From positions 11,896,771-11,960,770 of the forward strand of contig NC_052359.1 in the NCBI RefSeq assembly GCF_009727055.1: 64,000 nt of DNA, in the 5' to 3' direction. How positions within the stretch are numbered: position 1 is the stretch's first letter; the number at the start of each line of letters is the position of its first letter. The DNA is from Benincasa hispida (lineage: Eukaryota; Streptophyta; Magnoliopsida; Cucurbitales; Cucurbitaceae). Below the pieces are notes generated by a model. It was not told where the DNA came from and did no database searches. It was given only the letters and a program-made list of their open reading frames with translations. Positions 47,992 to 59,489 of this stretch are shown in pieces. The translations under genes and the position numbers were made by a program.

Positions 47992-50790
47992 GACCGTAAA
48001 TAAACCACTGCAGTTGCGATGAGAACGAACACAACGATGAAAAAAAGCCGCTTCACTGCCTTCAAATTTCGCACAAAACTATGTGTTCGATATCACCTAA
48101 CTTCAGCCACTGACCTGGCTTTCTGTCGGAGCGACGCTCCTCCAATCTCGCCACGGACCAAAACACCTCAGTGGCCCGAGCCGCCTCCGTTACACATCGA
48201 CTCTGCATTAGGATTCCTCTTTTACCGCAGCCTGAGCAACTCCATAACTGCCTAGCCACTCGCACTCTTCATAGCTAACACAGAGATACGCTCACAACAA
48301 TGTACGAAAAACCCGCTTCACTCTGCCTCAAATTTCGCACAAAACTAATCATTGAGGAGACACATCCTCAGACTTCTCCACACTGACCTGATAGTATTAA
48401 GAAACCCTCTGCTCCGCCAATGAGAAAAATATACAAAATGTAGGAGACGGCCTACTCCTTGTCTCCCCTGTATAGAACCAAAGAGGGCTATGATATAGAA
48501 TCCCCACTGACAACCCTAATCTCCGAATACGAAAAGCTACTTCCACGCCTCATTGGACAAGCATCGATCAAACGACGCAACCGATACACATTCCTTGAAG
48601 TTTTTAGTCAGGTAAACCAGTTACCTATCACACCCAACTCACACCAGATCGCCTTAATAACACCTCATCAACTCCATACTCCTTCAAGCTAGGGCAATAC
48701 CAAATCCTCCGAACTACTACGAATAGCATTAAAATTCCCCCAAAAACACTCAGGAAGCTGCCATGACAGGCAACACACATCAAATCACTGAGACTACATG
48801 TTCTTCTTCTCGCTTTACGTGATTAGACGAGCATACATAAACACCAATACGTCCCTAAACACCTAGATACAAATCATCACCAAGGTTCCAGAAATGAATT
48901 GATCCATACTGACATCAATGGAAAAATCATAAACATTCTTCCGCCACATCACCACAAATTCTTCCCAACTCCCTGCACATATAGCTACACACAAATCTCC
49001 AGGCATCGCTAACACCTGCCATCACCATACAAAAATTCTCACGACTGATCATCGTCTCAAGAAACAACAGAAAGTAACCGAGGAGAAAGCCAGAAAGTCT
49101 GCCACCAACCCTACATTTAATAGGGTCATTCAACCTCCTAACATTCCAGGAAACACCAAATCATGATCTTCAAAAGATGTTTCACAGCTTACCACTTACT
49201 CAATAGGCCCTTTGCCCAAATTTCCCGGAACATCCCATCCATAACAAAACAGACGGATCAGGATGCCTTGCTGCACTAATGCCAATGCCAACGAGTCCTT
49301 CCCCCTTATCATAACAAAACATCAAAATGATTCACGATTCATGCCAACATGCTTTTCTACTAAACCACGTAATTCTAGCACGGACTCATAAACTACTCAC
49401 TGCTTCTTCAAGGGTGCCTTACCGGTGACCCACTATGCCCTACAACCTCCTCTCTATCACGCACTACGCCAGACTACTAACGCATAGTAACACTCTTCAC
49501 CTTCTCACTTGTTCCTTAATCTCATCCATTAGGCTAGCCTCCCTCCTGCACCATATTCAATTCTTTACCCTTCCTCACACTTCTCTTCTTTTCCCATTCT
49601 CTTAAACCACCCACTCATTTGGACTTGCCATAATACAACAACTCCATGACAACCTATTCAGCACTAGTTATTTCATAGCCATAGTATGCCCAGAAAACCA
49701 AACAGAACTCTACGGGTTCCATCATACACTACGGAATAAAAAATCCTAAATATTAATAGTGACTTAAGTGGATTTAACGAATCACTATCCCGACCTAACA
49801 AACCCTCGCATATGATAAACCTTGCCTCTCTCTTGTTGCAAACATCAAAAAGAGGTTTACCTAACGACTACTATTAACTTAACCTTAAAGCCCTCTATCC
49901 GTCCACAACTTCCCAGGGGAAACATGGTCTCCGAGTTATACTCCAGATAGGGAACAAAATAAAAAAACAAAGGTTCTCATGAAACGAATACCTTAGAAAA
50001 CCACTGTAAAAACAGATGATATTCTAAAATGTATATACACAGGGTATGAATATGAATAGTCTAAATCCATCATATAAGCCATTTTTTGTAATCATTTCCA
50101 TAAATATCACTGAGACTGTAGTTATATGACATGAAATACTTGTCATCAATTAGCAATAATTCAATGACTTTTGGGAACAATGTCAACTAACGGTTTATTG
50201 ACATCTTGTAAATGTTCAATCATTAATGTGTTTTTGTGATAGTTCTTCATATATTTAAGGTAACATGATTAATTAGAACAGAAACAAAGTTCACTTTGAC
50301 GAACTTTTATTGAGATAAGAATTTGTCATAGAAAATGTTTACATGATATCGGTAATTTAATGTTACTGAAGCTTATTGTGTTGTAATTGGAATTTGATTA
50401 AGTTCATTGAAAACAACCAATTATGACACATTTTTCTTACTCATTTCTATACACACTTTTCTTGTTGGTAGGATTAGATTGAAAAAAGAGTCTCATTAAA
50501 GTGGTAAATTGATAATAAAAAGGTTATGTAAACCCATTTTGTTGTAGTGAGAGTTTTTGATAGCATGCGCCATCACTTTGCAAAGATGTGGGGTGTGGCA
50601 CATCACATGTTCCAGACAATTTCTTGTAAAAACAGTTAAAAAACAATGGGTTACCTATATGGTTGTAAGAGGACCTAATACATGATAATTTATCAAAATC
50701 CAACCAACTAAACAATGGTAAATAACATGTAAATAAAAACTTTCACTAAAGAAAACATCAAAAGATCATATCGTCTAAATCATGCAATTG
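47757..50790. repeat. Duplicated segment, copy A (left of gap)
   Basis: It matches 50816-53833 in the same order and orientation, through LINE endonuclease and ORF1 sequence, the LINE 5' edge and the CACTA right end, stopping at the gap. From about 48059 on, copy A differs from copy B mostly by single-base insertions and deletions that wreck frames open in copy B, the pattern of uncorrected long reads. Confidence 0.85.
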
Positions 50791-50815
50791 NNNNNNNNNN
50801 NNNNNNNNNNNNNNN
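50791..50815. other. Assembly gap, 25 N
   Basis: This fixed-size scaffold gap sits exactly between the two duplicated segments. Sequence before it (ending 'aaatcatgcaattg') corresponds to about 53820-53833 in copy B. Confidence 1.
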
Positions 50816-51054
50816 GCCCAGAAGCCTTCCCAGACTTCATCGAGAATAAAGCCTTCTGAATCTCCTCCAGACTCACTGGTCGATCAAGTGCCTCCACCAC
50901 CTCCTCGGGCTAACTGAACTGTACAATGTCCCTAATTCGGGCAGTAAGATCCCTATACCCCACATGTTGAGCCCCTAAGCAACCCCGAAAGAATTCTACC
51001 GCCACCCCTGCCACCCTGTCATACACCGTCTGGCGAGTCCCCCCAGCATCCACC

Positions 51055-51308
51055 ACCGTAAATAAACCACTGCAGCTGCGATGAGAACAAACACAACGAT
51101 GAAAAAAAACTGTGTTCATATCACATAACTTCAGCCACCTGACCCTGGCCTTCTGCTGGAGTGACGCCTCCTCTATCCACGACCGTAAATAAACCACTGC
51201 AGTTGCGATGAGAACGAACACAACGATGAAAAAAAGCTGTGTTCATATCACCTAACTTCAGCCACCTGACCCTGGCCTTCTGTCGGAGCGACGCCTCCTC
51301 CAATCTCG
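51055..51308 (-). repeat. Tandem 127-bp direct duplication
   Basis: Two units start 'accgtaaataaaccactgca' at 51055 and 51182 and run to the 'gcctcctc' block. Unit 1 carries the diverged version, unit 2 the version found in copy A. It marks a probable chimeric join. Confidence 0.85.
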
Positions 51309-51951
51309 CCACGGACCAAAACACCTCAGTGGCCCGAGCCGCCTCCGTACACATCGACTCTGCATTAGGATTCCTTTTTACCGCAGCCTGAGCAACCTCC
51401 ATAACCTGCCTAGCCACTCGCACCTCATCAGCTAACACAGAGATACGCCTACCAAACAATGTACGAAAAACCCGCTTCACTGCCTTCAAATTTCGCACAA
51501 AACTAATCATAGGAGACACATCCTCAGACCTTCTCCACACTGACCTGATAGTATTAAGAAAACCCTCTGCCTCCGCCCAATGAGAAAAATAACAAAATGT
51601 AGGAGACGGCCTACTCCTTGTCTCCCCTGTAGAAACCAAAAGAGGGCTATGATTAGAAATCCCCCACTGACCAACCCTAATCTCCGAATACAGAAAAGCT
51701 ACCTTCCACGCCTCATTGGACAAGCATCGATCCAAACGACGCAAGATACCATTCCCTTGAAGTTTATTAGTCCAGGTAAACCAGTTACCTATCACACCCA
51801 ACTCAACCAGATCCGCCTCTAATAACACCTCATCAAACTCCATCTCCTTCAAGCTAGGGCAACTACCAAAATCCTCCGAACTACTACGAATAGCATTAAA
51901 ATCCCCCAAAACAACTCCAGGAAGCTGCCATGAGGCACACACATCAATCAA
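51121..51951 (-). pseudogene. LINE endonuclease (C-terminal half) and linker
   Basis: A 276-codon frame contains the endonuclease/exonuclease/phosphatase motifs LPGVVLGDFNAIRSS, GNWFTWTN, RRLDRCLSNEAW and ISNHSPLL (Asp of the usual SDH is Asn here, a likely inactivating change). The linker to the reverse transcriptase follows (RVRWLKLGDMNTAFFHR). Upstream, a TAG interrupts the frame just before LIDVCASW where Trp is expected, and reading continues at 51958-52200 (KNVYDFSIDVSMDQFISGT). In an intact element this domain nicks target DNA for reverse transcription. Confidence 0.8.
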
Positions 51952-52317
51952 CTGAGACTACATGTTCTTCTTCTCGCTTACGTGATTAGAGGCATACATA
52001 ACACCAATACGTACCCTAACACTAGATACAATATCCACCAAGGTTCCAGAAATGAATTGATCCATACTGACATCAATGGAAAAATCATAAACATTCTTCC
52101 GCCACATCACCCAAATTCTCCCAACTCCCTGCACACTATAGCTACACACACAACTCCAGGCATCGCTACACCTGCCCATCACCATACAAAAAATTCTCAC
52201 GACTGATCATCGTCTCAAGCAAACAACAGAAAGTAACCGAGGAGAAAGCCAGAAAGTCTGCCACCACCCTACACTTAATAGGGTCATTCAACCTCCTAAC
52301 ATTCCAGGAACACCAAA

Positions 52318-53101
52318 TCATGAATCTTCCAAGAGTTCACACCTACCACTACTCACTAGGCCTTTGCCCAAATTCCCGAACATCCCATCCATAACAAACA
52401 ACGGATCAGGATCTGCCTGCACTAATGCCAATGCCAACGAGTCTTCCCCCTTATCATACAAAACATCAAACTGATTACGATCATCAACATGCTTTATAAA
52501 CCCCGTAATTCTAGAGGACTCATAAACTACTCTGCTCTTCAAGGGTGCCTTACCCGGTGACCCACTATGCCCTACACCTCCTCTATCACGCCTACGCCGA
52601 CTAACCATAGTAAACTCTTCAACCCTCTCCATGCCCTTAATCTCATCCACTAGGCTAGCTCCCCTCGCACCCATATCCAAGTCTTACCCCTTCCTCACAC
52701 TCTCATTTCCCCCATTCTCCTTCAAACACCCCTCATTGACTGCCATAATACACAACTCCTGACCCTTCTCCACACCCTGTTGTTCATACACCGCCATAGT
52801 ATGCCCAAAGAAACCACAACAAGAACACCTACGAGGCTTCCACTCATACACTACTGGAATAATAAACTCCTAACCCCACATTCTAATAGTGACTTAAGGG
52901 GCATTAACGAATCACTATCCACCTGAACACAAACCCTCGCATATGATAACCTTCGCCGCTCTCTTGTTGCAACATCAAAAGAGGTTTACCTACGACACTA
53001 TCTAACACTGCTAAACCCCTATCCGTCCACAATTCCAGGGGAACATGCTCCAGTTTACTCCAGATAGGAACAAAATAAAAAAACAAAGGTTTCAGGAACA
53101 A
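52318..53101 (-). pseudogene. LINE ORF1 remnant (DUF4283-like and zinc knuckle)
   Basis: The 5' part (53101-52904) reads FYFVPIWSKLEHVPLELWTD, typical of DUF4283-type ORF1 proteins of plant LINEs. About 52860-52790 gives KPRRCSCCGFFGHTMAVY, a CX2CX4H knuckle whose last Cys is Tyr. 52680-52318 is the charged C-terminal part (EEFTMVSRRRRDRGG). Frames are broken between these pieces. The protein would bind element RNA. Confidence 0.65.
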
Positions 53102-53833
53102 TACCTAGAAACCACTGTAAAAAACAGATGAATTATAAATGTAATAACAGGTATGAAATGAATAGTTATCCATCATTAAAAGCATTTTTTGATATTTCAT
53201 AAATATCATGAGATGTAGTTATATGACATTGAAATACTGTCATCAATTAGCATAATTCAATGACTTTTGGACAATGTCAAACTAAGGTATTATTGACACT
53301 GTAAATGTGTCATCATTAATGTTTTTGTGATAGATTTTCAATATTAAGGTAAATGATTAATTGACAGAAAAAGTTCACTTTTGAGATATTTATTGACGAT
53401 AAGAATTTGTCATAGAAAATGTTACATGATAGGTAATTAATGTTACTGAATGCTTATTGTTGATTGAATTTGAAAGTCATGAAACAACCAATTATGACAC
53501 ATTTTTCATATCATCTATACACTTTCCTTGATGGTGGATTCAAGAATTGAAAAAAGAGTCAATTAAAGTGGTAATGATAATAAAAAAGGTATGTAAACCC
53601 ATTTTTGTTGTAGTGAGAGTTTTGATACATGCGCATCACTTTGCAAGATGTGGGGTGGGCACATCACAGACAATTTCTGTAAAACAGTTAAAAACAATGG
53701 TTACACTATAGGTTGTAAGAGGACCTATACATGATCATTTTATCAAATCAAACCAACTAACATGGTAAATAACATGTAAATAAAACTTTCACTAAAGAAA
53801 AACATCAAATCATACGTCTAAAATCATGCATTT

Positions 53834-53998
53834 TGTACATTTATCACCTCAAATTTGCTTTCTTTTTGGTAGTGAAAAACAGAAGCAATTGAAAAGGTCG
53901 AGAGAACTTATCTGCATGTGTAACCTCTTGTAATTTTCTTCAAGAAAAAACCTTGTTATCCATGGATGTAGGTTAAGGCTGAACCAGTTTAACTCTTA
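53834..53998. other. Short stretch between duplicated segment and MITE
   Basis: It is non-coding. 'ccttgttatccatggatgta' followed by 'ggttaaggctgaaccagttt' resembles the end of a retrotransposon LTR interrupted by the adjacent MITE. Not assigned. Confidence 0.3.
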
Positions 53999-54079
53999 GG
54001 GGGTGTTTGGCCCCCAAGTTGGGTTGGGTTGGGTGGGTAAAAAAAATCCACCCACCGTTTGGTTCACAAATTATTAAAG

Positions 54080-54080
54080 N
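54080..54080. other. Assembly gap, 1 N
   Basis: A single N separates two copies of about 26 bases ('ccgtttggttcacaaatta' and onward). This is probably an overlap left unmerged, so the duplication here is suspect. Confidence 0.95.
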
Positions 54081-54120
54081 ACCGTTTGGTTCACAAATTA
54101 TTAAAGAGGTTTATTATCTC

Positions 54121-54235
54121 GTTATTCGCATTAACTCACATTTCTCATCTCGTTATTCGCGTTAACTCACATTTCTCATCTCATTATTCGCGTTAACTCA
54201 CATTCCTCATCTCGTTATACGCATAAACTCTCCCA
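54121..54235 (+). repeat. 31-bp tandem repeat, four units
   Basis: Units start at 54121, 54152, 54183 and 54214, each reading '(g/a)ttat(t/a)cgc(a/g)ttaac' then 'tcacatt(t/c)ctcatctc'. The last unit is partly degenerate. It lies inside the MITE. Confidence 0.9.
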
Positions 54236-54733
54236 ATTACTTTCCTCCTATAATAATTACCAACTCAACTCTACTCTATAGGCCAAACGCTACTTAATGT
54301 TTCTCTTTTCTCCCTCAATCTCTCTTATCTTCTCTTCACTTTGAATTGTTTCCAGTTCTTCTTTCTCTTCTCTGCCTTTCGTTCCTTTGATTGTATTAAA
54401 ATCATCTGAAACAAAAGACATGCAACAAGCTTTCTTCCTTTGTTGAACTTGTGGCTAATCAACCTAACAAGTAGTTGATATTTTCTCTGCAAGTGTCAGC
54501 ATCATAACAAAATAAATACACATATGAAGATGTTTTTTTTAAGATTTTAAATAGTACGGACCAACATCAATGTACATTCTTTAATTTTTTTTTTTCAAAA
54601 ACTTGGTAAAAAAAGAGTAAAAAGATGTGCTTATGCAAGAATAGGATTCATTCGAGAACTTATTGAAGACATTAGCATTGTCATCCAAAACACTACTCGT
54701 CTAGTAATTGTACATGAAGTAGGTCTTATCATG

Positions 54734-54908
54734 TGTTAATAATTGTGTAATTTTATTGTAATTTCATGTATTATGTTTAGTGTATTTGATGGTTTATTGG
54801 TTTGGTTAGGATTTGATATCTATATTTAGGCATACTCATGTATATATGTACCCTAATATTTTCTCATCAAGACCATAGAAATACAGAAATACAATAGATA
54901 TTTCTTCA
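54734..54908 (+). repeat. 5' LTR (175 bp) of the Copia host element
   Basis: It starts TGTTAATAATTGTG and ends ATTTCTTCA. 'tatatatgtaccc' (about 54840) is a likely TATA region. The second LTR is not in the window, so the start is inferred from the TG and the length. Confidence 0.7.
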
Positions 54909-54920
54909 TGGTATCAAAGG
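54909..54920 (+). other. Primer-binding site (tRNA-Met type)
   Basis: TGGTATCAAAGG abuts the 5' LTR end directly, near-identical to the initiator-Met complement. Confidence 0.75.
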
Positions 54921-55830
54921 CCAAAATTAGGGCCAGACATTAGCATTGCTCGAAACCACCGGGCTTTCTCTCTCGTTCATTTGCTCGTCTGGCATCCGTC
55001 CTTCGTCACCCACGCCATTTTCCTAATGCTGCACAACCACTAGGTCTATCCGAACCTCAGATCAGCCTCCGTGCAATCTGTCTGTGCAATCAGATCGGCC
55101 TCAGATCAGCTTCAGATCTGCCTCTTGATCCAGCGTTGTCTATCCAAGCCTTAGATCGGCCTTCGTGAGATCTGTTCGTGCAACCAGATTGGCCTAAGAT
55201 CAACTTCAGATTTTCCTTCAATCTGTCCGTCAGATTTCACCGCTTGTTTTGACAGATTCACATCGACGACGTCCTGTCACTCAATGGTCGCAGTGTCATC
55301 CTATAGGTCACTTCTCTTTAGATTTCATTGGCCCTGAGGGTTACGAAATTTTGTGATGGTTACAGAATATTATATCTCACAATCTCTCTTTGTTTATTTT
55401 CCTTTGTAATGAAAAAATTGACTTATTTTGTCACTATGTTTGATGGTACCAACTACATTATTTGGATTTATTAAATGAAGAGTTTTTTTTTTTTTAATTG
55501 GTTGCAAGCTATGGCGGATTGTTACTAGAACTATCGCTCAACCTATCAAAGGCCTTACTGAAGAGTAAGTTTGGCCTTACTGAAGAAGAGAAGGTAGTAA
55601 GTTTGTTGAAAGACTAGGATTATCACCAAATAATCACTTGGTTGGATCCCTGCTACACACCCAATTTGATGCATTCAATACTGCTAAAGAATTTGTGAAT
55701 GAGTACCTCGATATTCTCCAACCCATTTGGACTCAGTTAGTAAGACCAGGTTAAAATCAAGCCGGATCATCTACAACTCATCAAGGTTCATATGCAACTC
55801 CATCCATAATATGAATCTTATGAATCCGTT

Positions 55831-55916
55831 CGTGTTGCCTTATTACATTGCAGTCCTTTACTTGCCATCCAATCGTGTTGCCTTATTACATTGCAGTCCT
55901 TTACTTGCCATCCAAT
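55831..55916 (+). repeat. Perfect 43-bp tandem duplication
   Basis: Two identical units (55831-55873, 55874-55916), each beginning cgtgttgccttattacattg. It is recent or an assembly slip, as no differences are seen. Confidence 0.92.
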
Positions 55917-55927
55917 TGCACGGTCAT

Positions 55928-56728
55928 TGAAGGACTGTGAGGTTCGATGCGGAAGTGTGGATCTAAGAACCAATTAATCTTCACGAATTTCTTCCCCAAC
56001 ATGACACAAACAAATCTCAAAACGAGAACACCCAAAAAATACATATGGTACTCTCCTTAGGGGTTGAGAATTAATAGGAGCAGGAATTGGAGAGTTTTTT
56101 TGAGACCAAAAACTCACAGACACTCTATGATCTAAATAAAATTCAAAATTTAATTTATTAACAACCAATTTATCATATATTATATATTAAACTATATGTT
56201 ATATCGAATATAACATATAACCTATAGTTTTTATATTGTATCAAATACAATATAATCTATAGCTTAAATTCTCTCAATCAATCATGGTATTTAATATAAA
56301 TCAAATTTATTTAAAATTAAATTATATGAATCTCATATATATAATTAGTATTTGAATCATATTCAAATATTTAATTCCTCTCAAAATAAACTTTATAGTA
56401 TAATGTATCAAATACATTATATTAATTATATCATATATAATTAATTTAAATTAATTGTATCATATATAATTAATTTTCTTAATTAATTGAGCTACATAAA
56501 AGACTTTATGGATAAATTGAAGCTCAAATGATATTTGAATAATTAATTAAATTATTTTATTAAATTACTCATTCATTAACTGTCAGTCACTCCACTAAAG
56601 AAACAGTGTGATGACCCTTCATAAATTGCTCGTAAGTACAGTTGGACCAAAATTACCGTTTTGCCCATGTAGTTACATCTACCAAGAGAGGGTGTGGCGC
56701 CACATTGTTCAAGCACTAGAATCAGACC
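55928..56728 (-). repeat. LTR fragment with deletions, inside the Copia host
   Basis: It starts TGAAGGACTG, the usual plus-strand start of minus-oriented copies, and carries the family blocks 'tgctcgtaagtacagttgg', 'gttttgcccatgtagttaca' and 'gagggtgtggcgccacatt'. It then breaks off near 56728. Internal blocks present in other copies are missing. To its left is gag-side host sequence and to its right the integrase end, so the insertion was followed by a deletion removing the LTR's 5' end and intervening host DNA. Confidence 0.7.
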
Positions 56729-57317
56729 TTGAGAGCAATTTATGTTGTATGGTACTTCTCCCTCTTACTCTCATCTTGAAGTCTTTGGATGTGCATGCTT
56801 TCTAAATGATTACGTATCTCCTGTCATGTCACCTTTTGGGAACATCGTATGTTTTCTAGTCCTTTCTCTTTTCATGCTTTCCTAACTAGCCCCCATCCAT
56901 CCTTCACTGATCCCTCAATTGACCTATTTCCTGCTTGTGATCCGGCGCCTGACCCTGAGTCTTCCACACTGCCTATCTCAAAGCTCGATTAGTCTTATCC
57001 TTTTTTTGTACTCCCAGATCTACCATCTACTCCCGATGTGGAACCTGAACTTGCGCCTGTTCGGCGATCCACCCAGGTAAGAGAAACTTCTCACCATCTC
57101 AAAGACTATCATTGTTTTTCCACTGTCATGTCTTTAGTTGAACCTTCATCCTATCATGAGATCTGTACTAATCCTCTCTGGTAGCAAGCAATGGATGAGG
57201 AACTTTAGGCTTTAGAAAAAACTCATACTTGGGATTATGTTGAGTTACTTCCTGGCAAGAAGCTTATCAGATGTAATTGGATCTATAAAGTCAAGACCTG
57301 CTTCGATGGGTCCGTTA

Positions 57318-59303
57318 TGAAGGAACTCGTATTGAAGGAGATATTTGAACAGAAGCGGATCGTCCAAATTCCATTTTTATTGAAAACTTAATTTACAGCA
57401 AATATACAAGATATGCATTCAAAATAAATTACATCAAGCTTAAATAAGAAATAAAGGGTTCAAAAGATATCACCTTTGAAGAACCTTTCTTCATGTAATT
57501 CTCTCGAACAATTACGAGCCTCAAACTCAGCAACTTCTTGAAGATCTTCTTCAAGAATTTCACAAATCAAATAGATCGGACACTACTACAGTGAACCTTT
57601 GGTATTCTTAGGGTGAGAACCCAGGAGTGGTGGGCTCTGACTATTTTGGTTAGGAGAGATTGTTTGAGTTTGGAGGAGGAAGAAGATTGAAGAACACATA
57701 ACGATTCTACAAAATTCAATCGTACAGTAATCTCAAATTAGCCGTAGAAGGAAGAAGAGAAAAACATTTTCTTTTATTCCTCTTGCCACAAAAACTATAA
57801 CCACCCACTAAGGTGGTTGGAGAGAAAAGAGGGAAGTTATTATTCAAAATAATAAAATAATATAAATAAATATGATCACTAACTTATCATATTATATTTA
57901 TATTAAAGTATATGTTATATCAAATATAACATATAACCTATAATTTTAATATTGTATCATATACAATATAAAATATAAATTCTTTTCTCTATTTTATGAA
58001 ATTTAATATAAATCATATTTATATTAAATTTAATAACTATGAATCACATTCATAGAAAATATTTGAATCTCAAATATTTATTTCCTCAAATTAAACTATA
58101 ATGTATCAAATGCATTATAACAATTATATCATACATAATTGAATCAATTTAATTATATCATATATAATTAAATTCTCTCTTATTAATTTGAACAATTCAA
58201 ATTAACCTAAAAACTGATTCTCAATTAAATCCCGTTGTGCTACCAAGTGGACCTTATGGACCTATAGCTTGAAGCTCCAACGGTACGTGAATAATTAATT
58301 AAACTCTTTAATTACATTATCCACCATCTGTTAACTATCAGACACTCCACTAAAGACCGACAACTGCACTCTTTGCACTACAGATATATTTCTGTGTCCA
58401 TTTGATATAACCAATCAACAGTATGATGACTCTTCACAAATTGCTCGTAAGTACAGCTAGGCCAAATTACCGTTTTGCCCATGTAGTTACATCTAACTCC
58501 TTAAGTACCACTGATCCCTCTAATGAAAAATAAATCATAGTCCTACTATGACTAAATCCCTCTCGGATAAGAAAAGGGTGTGGCGCCACATTGTTCAAGA
58601 CACGGAATCAGCCCTTAAGGGAGAAATTTATCTACTTATCCCTGTTTCGGGGAATGAGTGAATTCCATCTTGTGTAGCTATGTTCCCAGCTCCCTGATCA
58701 AACAAATGCTCAAAATGGTAGGCTTGTTGAGTTGATGATCTAGCCACTCTCACCCATACAAATCAAAGGGCCCCCCTCATAGGTAGGAGTTCACAACTCA
58801 CTCAAGATTCAGGTCATGTTACCTATGGTTATCCTGGTGAAATGTAAGTCTCTATTATGAATGGTGTTATATAATGAGACTAAACATTTCATGGTTCGGT
58901 CTTATACAAACTTCTTTATATAGAATATCCTTGCTTGCATGTATAATACATGAATGATCAGGATCAAATCATTTGTAGCACTTTACAACAATTGTAACAC
59001 CTACAAAGCGGGCCATACTCGTAGTGTCATTAGGATAAGGTACCCAGCCTTATCCATATACTACAGACCATTTAGGTTATCACTTAAACATGATCCACTT
59101 GTATGTCTCCACATACATGTTTATGTTACAACGATAATCTTGGGTGTTAGTTTATTGGTTTGTGGTTAATGCAACTAAAATATCTCATATTTTATAGACA
59201 AAGTGAACAAAATATCATATATTTTATTAATCACATAAGAACTTGTTCATACAAAGTTTACAAACTATAGGACCTTACGAGATTTATGGCATCAACCCAA
59301 ATA
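57318..59303 (-). mobile_element. Solo LTR in the Copia reverse transcriptase
   Basis: It spans TGAAGGAACTC to CATCAACCCAAATA and is flanked by a perfect CGTTA duplication (57313-57317, 59304-59308). Removing it restores host reading 'gggtcc|gtta|aacattat' in frame. It is about 1.99 kb with no internal retroelement sequence, so it is a solo LTR formed by recombination. The terminal CA is mutated to TA. Confidence 0.9.
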
Positions 59304-59489
59304 CGTTAAACATTATAAGACTCGTTTGGTGGCCAAAGGGTATTCTTAGGAGTATGGTATTGATTATGAGGAAACTTTTGCTCCAATTTCCTGAATGACA
59401 TCTATTTAGAGTTGTTGGTCATAACAACTGCTAAACAGTAACCTCTTTTCCAAATGGATATTAAGAATGCTTTCCTCAATGATACTCCT

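Larger units (their letters stand above)
34430..50549. mobile_element. Putative large CACTA transposon with nested insertions
   Basis: The left end starts CACTACAACAAAAT. The right end is its exact 14-base inverse, ending at 50549. AGA lies immediately outside both ends (34427-34429 and 50550-50552), matching the 3-bp duplication of CACTA (En/Spm) elements. Subterminal zones on both sides carry short 'tgtgtca', 'gacaaat' and 'attaatgac' motifs, as CACTA ends do. The interior holds a LINE fragment split by a Copia element, a gene-like segment and most of another LINE. No transposase was recognised. The same right end recurs at 53595-53615, also followed by AGA, because this region is duplicated in the assembly. 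Confidence 0.6.
45462..53115 (-). mobile_element. LINE retrotransposon, 5'-truncated, inflated by duplication
   Basis: On the minus strand, from about 53115 down, it carries the end of ORF1 with a zinc knuckle, an endonuclease, a reverse transcriptase, a zf-RVT-like C-terminal region and a 3' UTR ending in an A run (T run 45462-45471 on plus). ORF1 starts mid-domain, so the 5' end is missing. The order and motifs fit plant L1-type LINEs. About 3 kb is present twice around the gap at 50791, so the true element is shorter than this span suggests. Multiple stops make it inactive. Confidence 0.85.
50816..53833. repeat. Duplicated segment, copy B (right of gap)
   Basis: It starts where 47757 of copy A starts and ends where copy A meets the gap. 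The first 365 bases differ from copy A by many substitutions rather than indels, and a 127-bp overlap repeat follows, so this piece may come from a different LINE copy joined by mistake. From about 51182 to 51950 it is clean and keeps a 276-codon frame. Beyond about 52100 it too shows likely indel noise. Confidence 0.85.
53999..54293. mobile_element. Small PIF/Harbinger-type MITE
   Basis: The tips GGGGGTGTTTGGC and GGCCAAACGCTAC are bounded by TTA on both sides (53996-53998, 54294-54296). It contains no coding sequence. Its interior has an assembly N at 54080, flanked by the same 26-base phrase ('accgtttggttcacaaatta' and onward) on both sides, and a four-unit tandem repeat. It is a short relative of the element at 19884-28973. 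Confidence 0.75.

Noticed and set aside
47757..53833. A genuine recent tandem segmental duplication containing two CACTA right ends
   Set aside because: The copies meet exactly at a scaffold gap and differ mainly by single-base indels, as expected from unpolished contig ends. Kept only as an alternative to test.
58954..59169. Short frames with 'IRSFVALYNNCN' seen at two places (also minus strand 59622-59819)
   Set aside because: They are the same LTR region in opposite orientations. The similarity comes from the repeat, not from a gene family.
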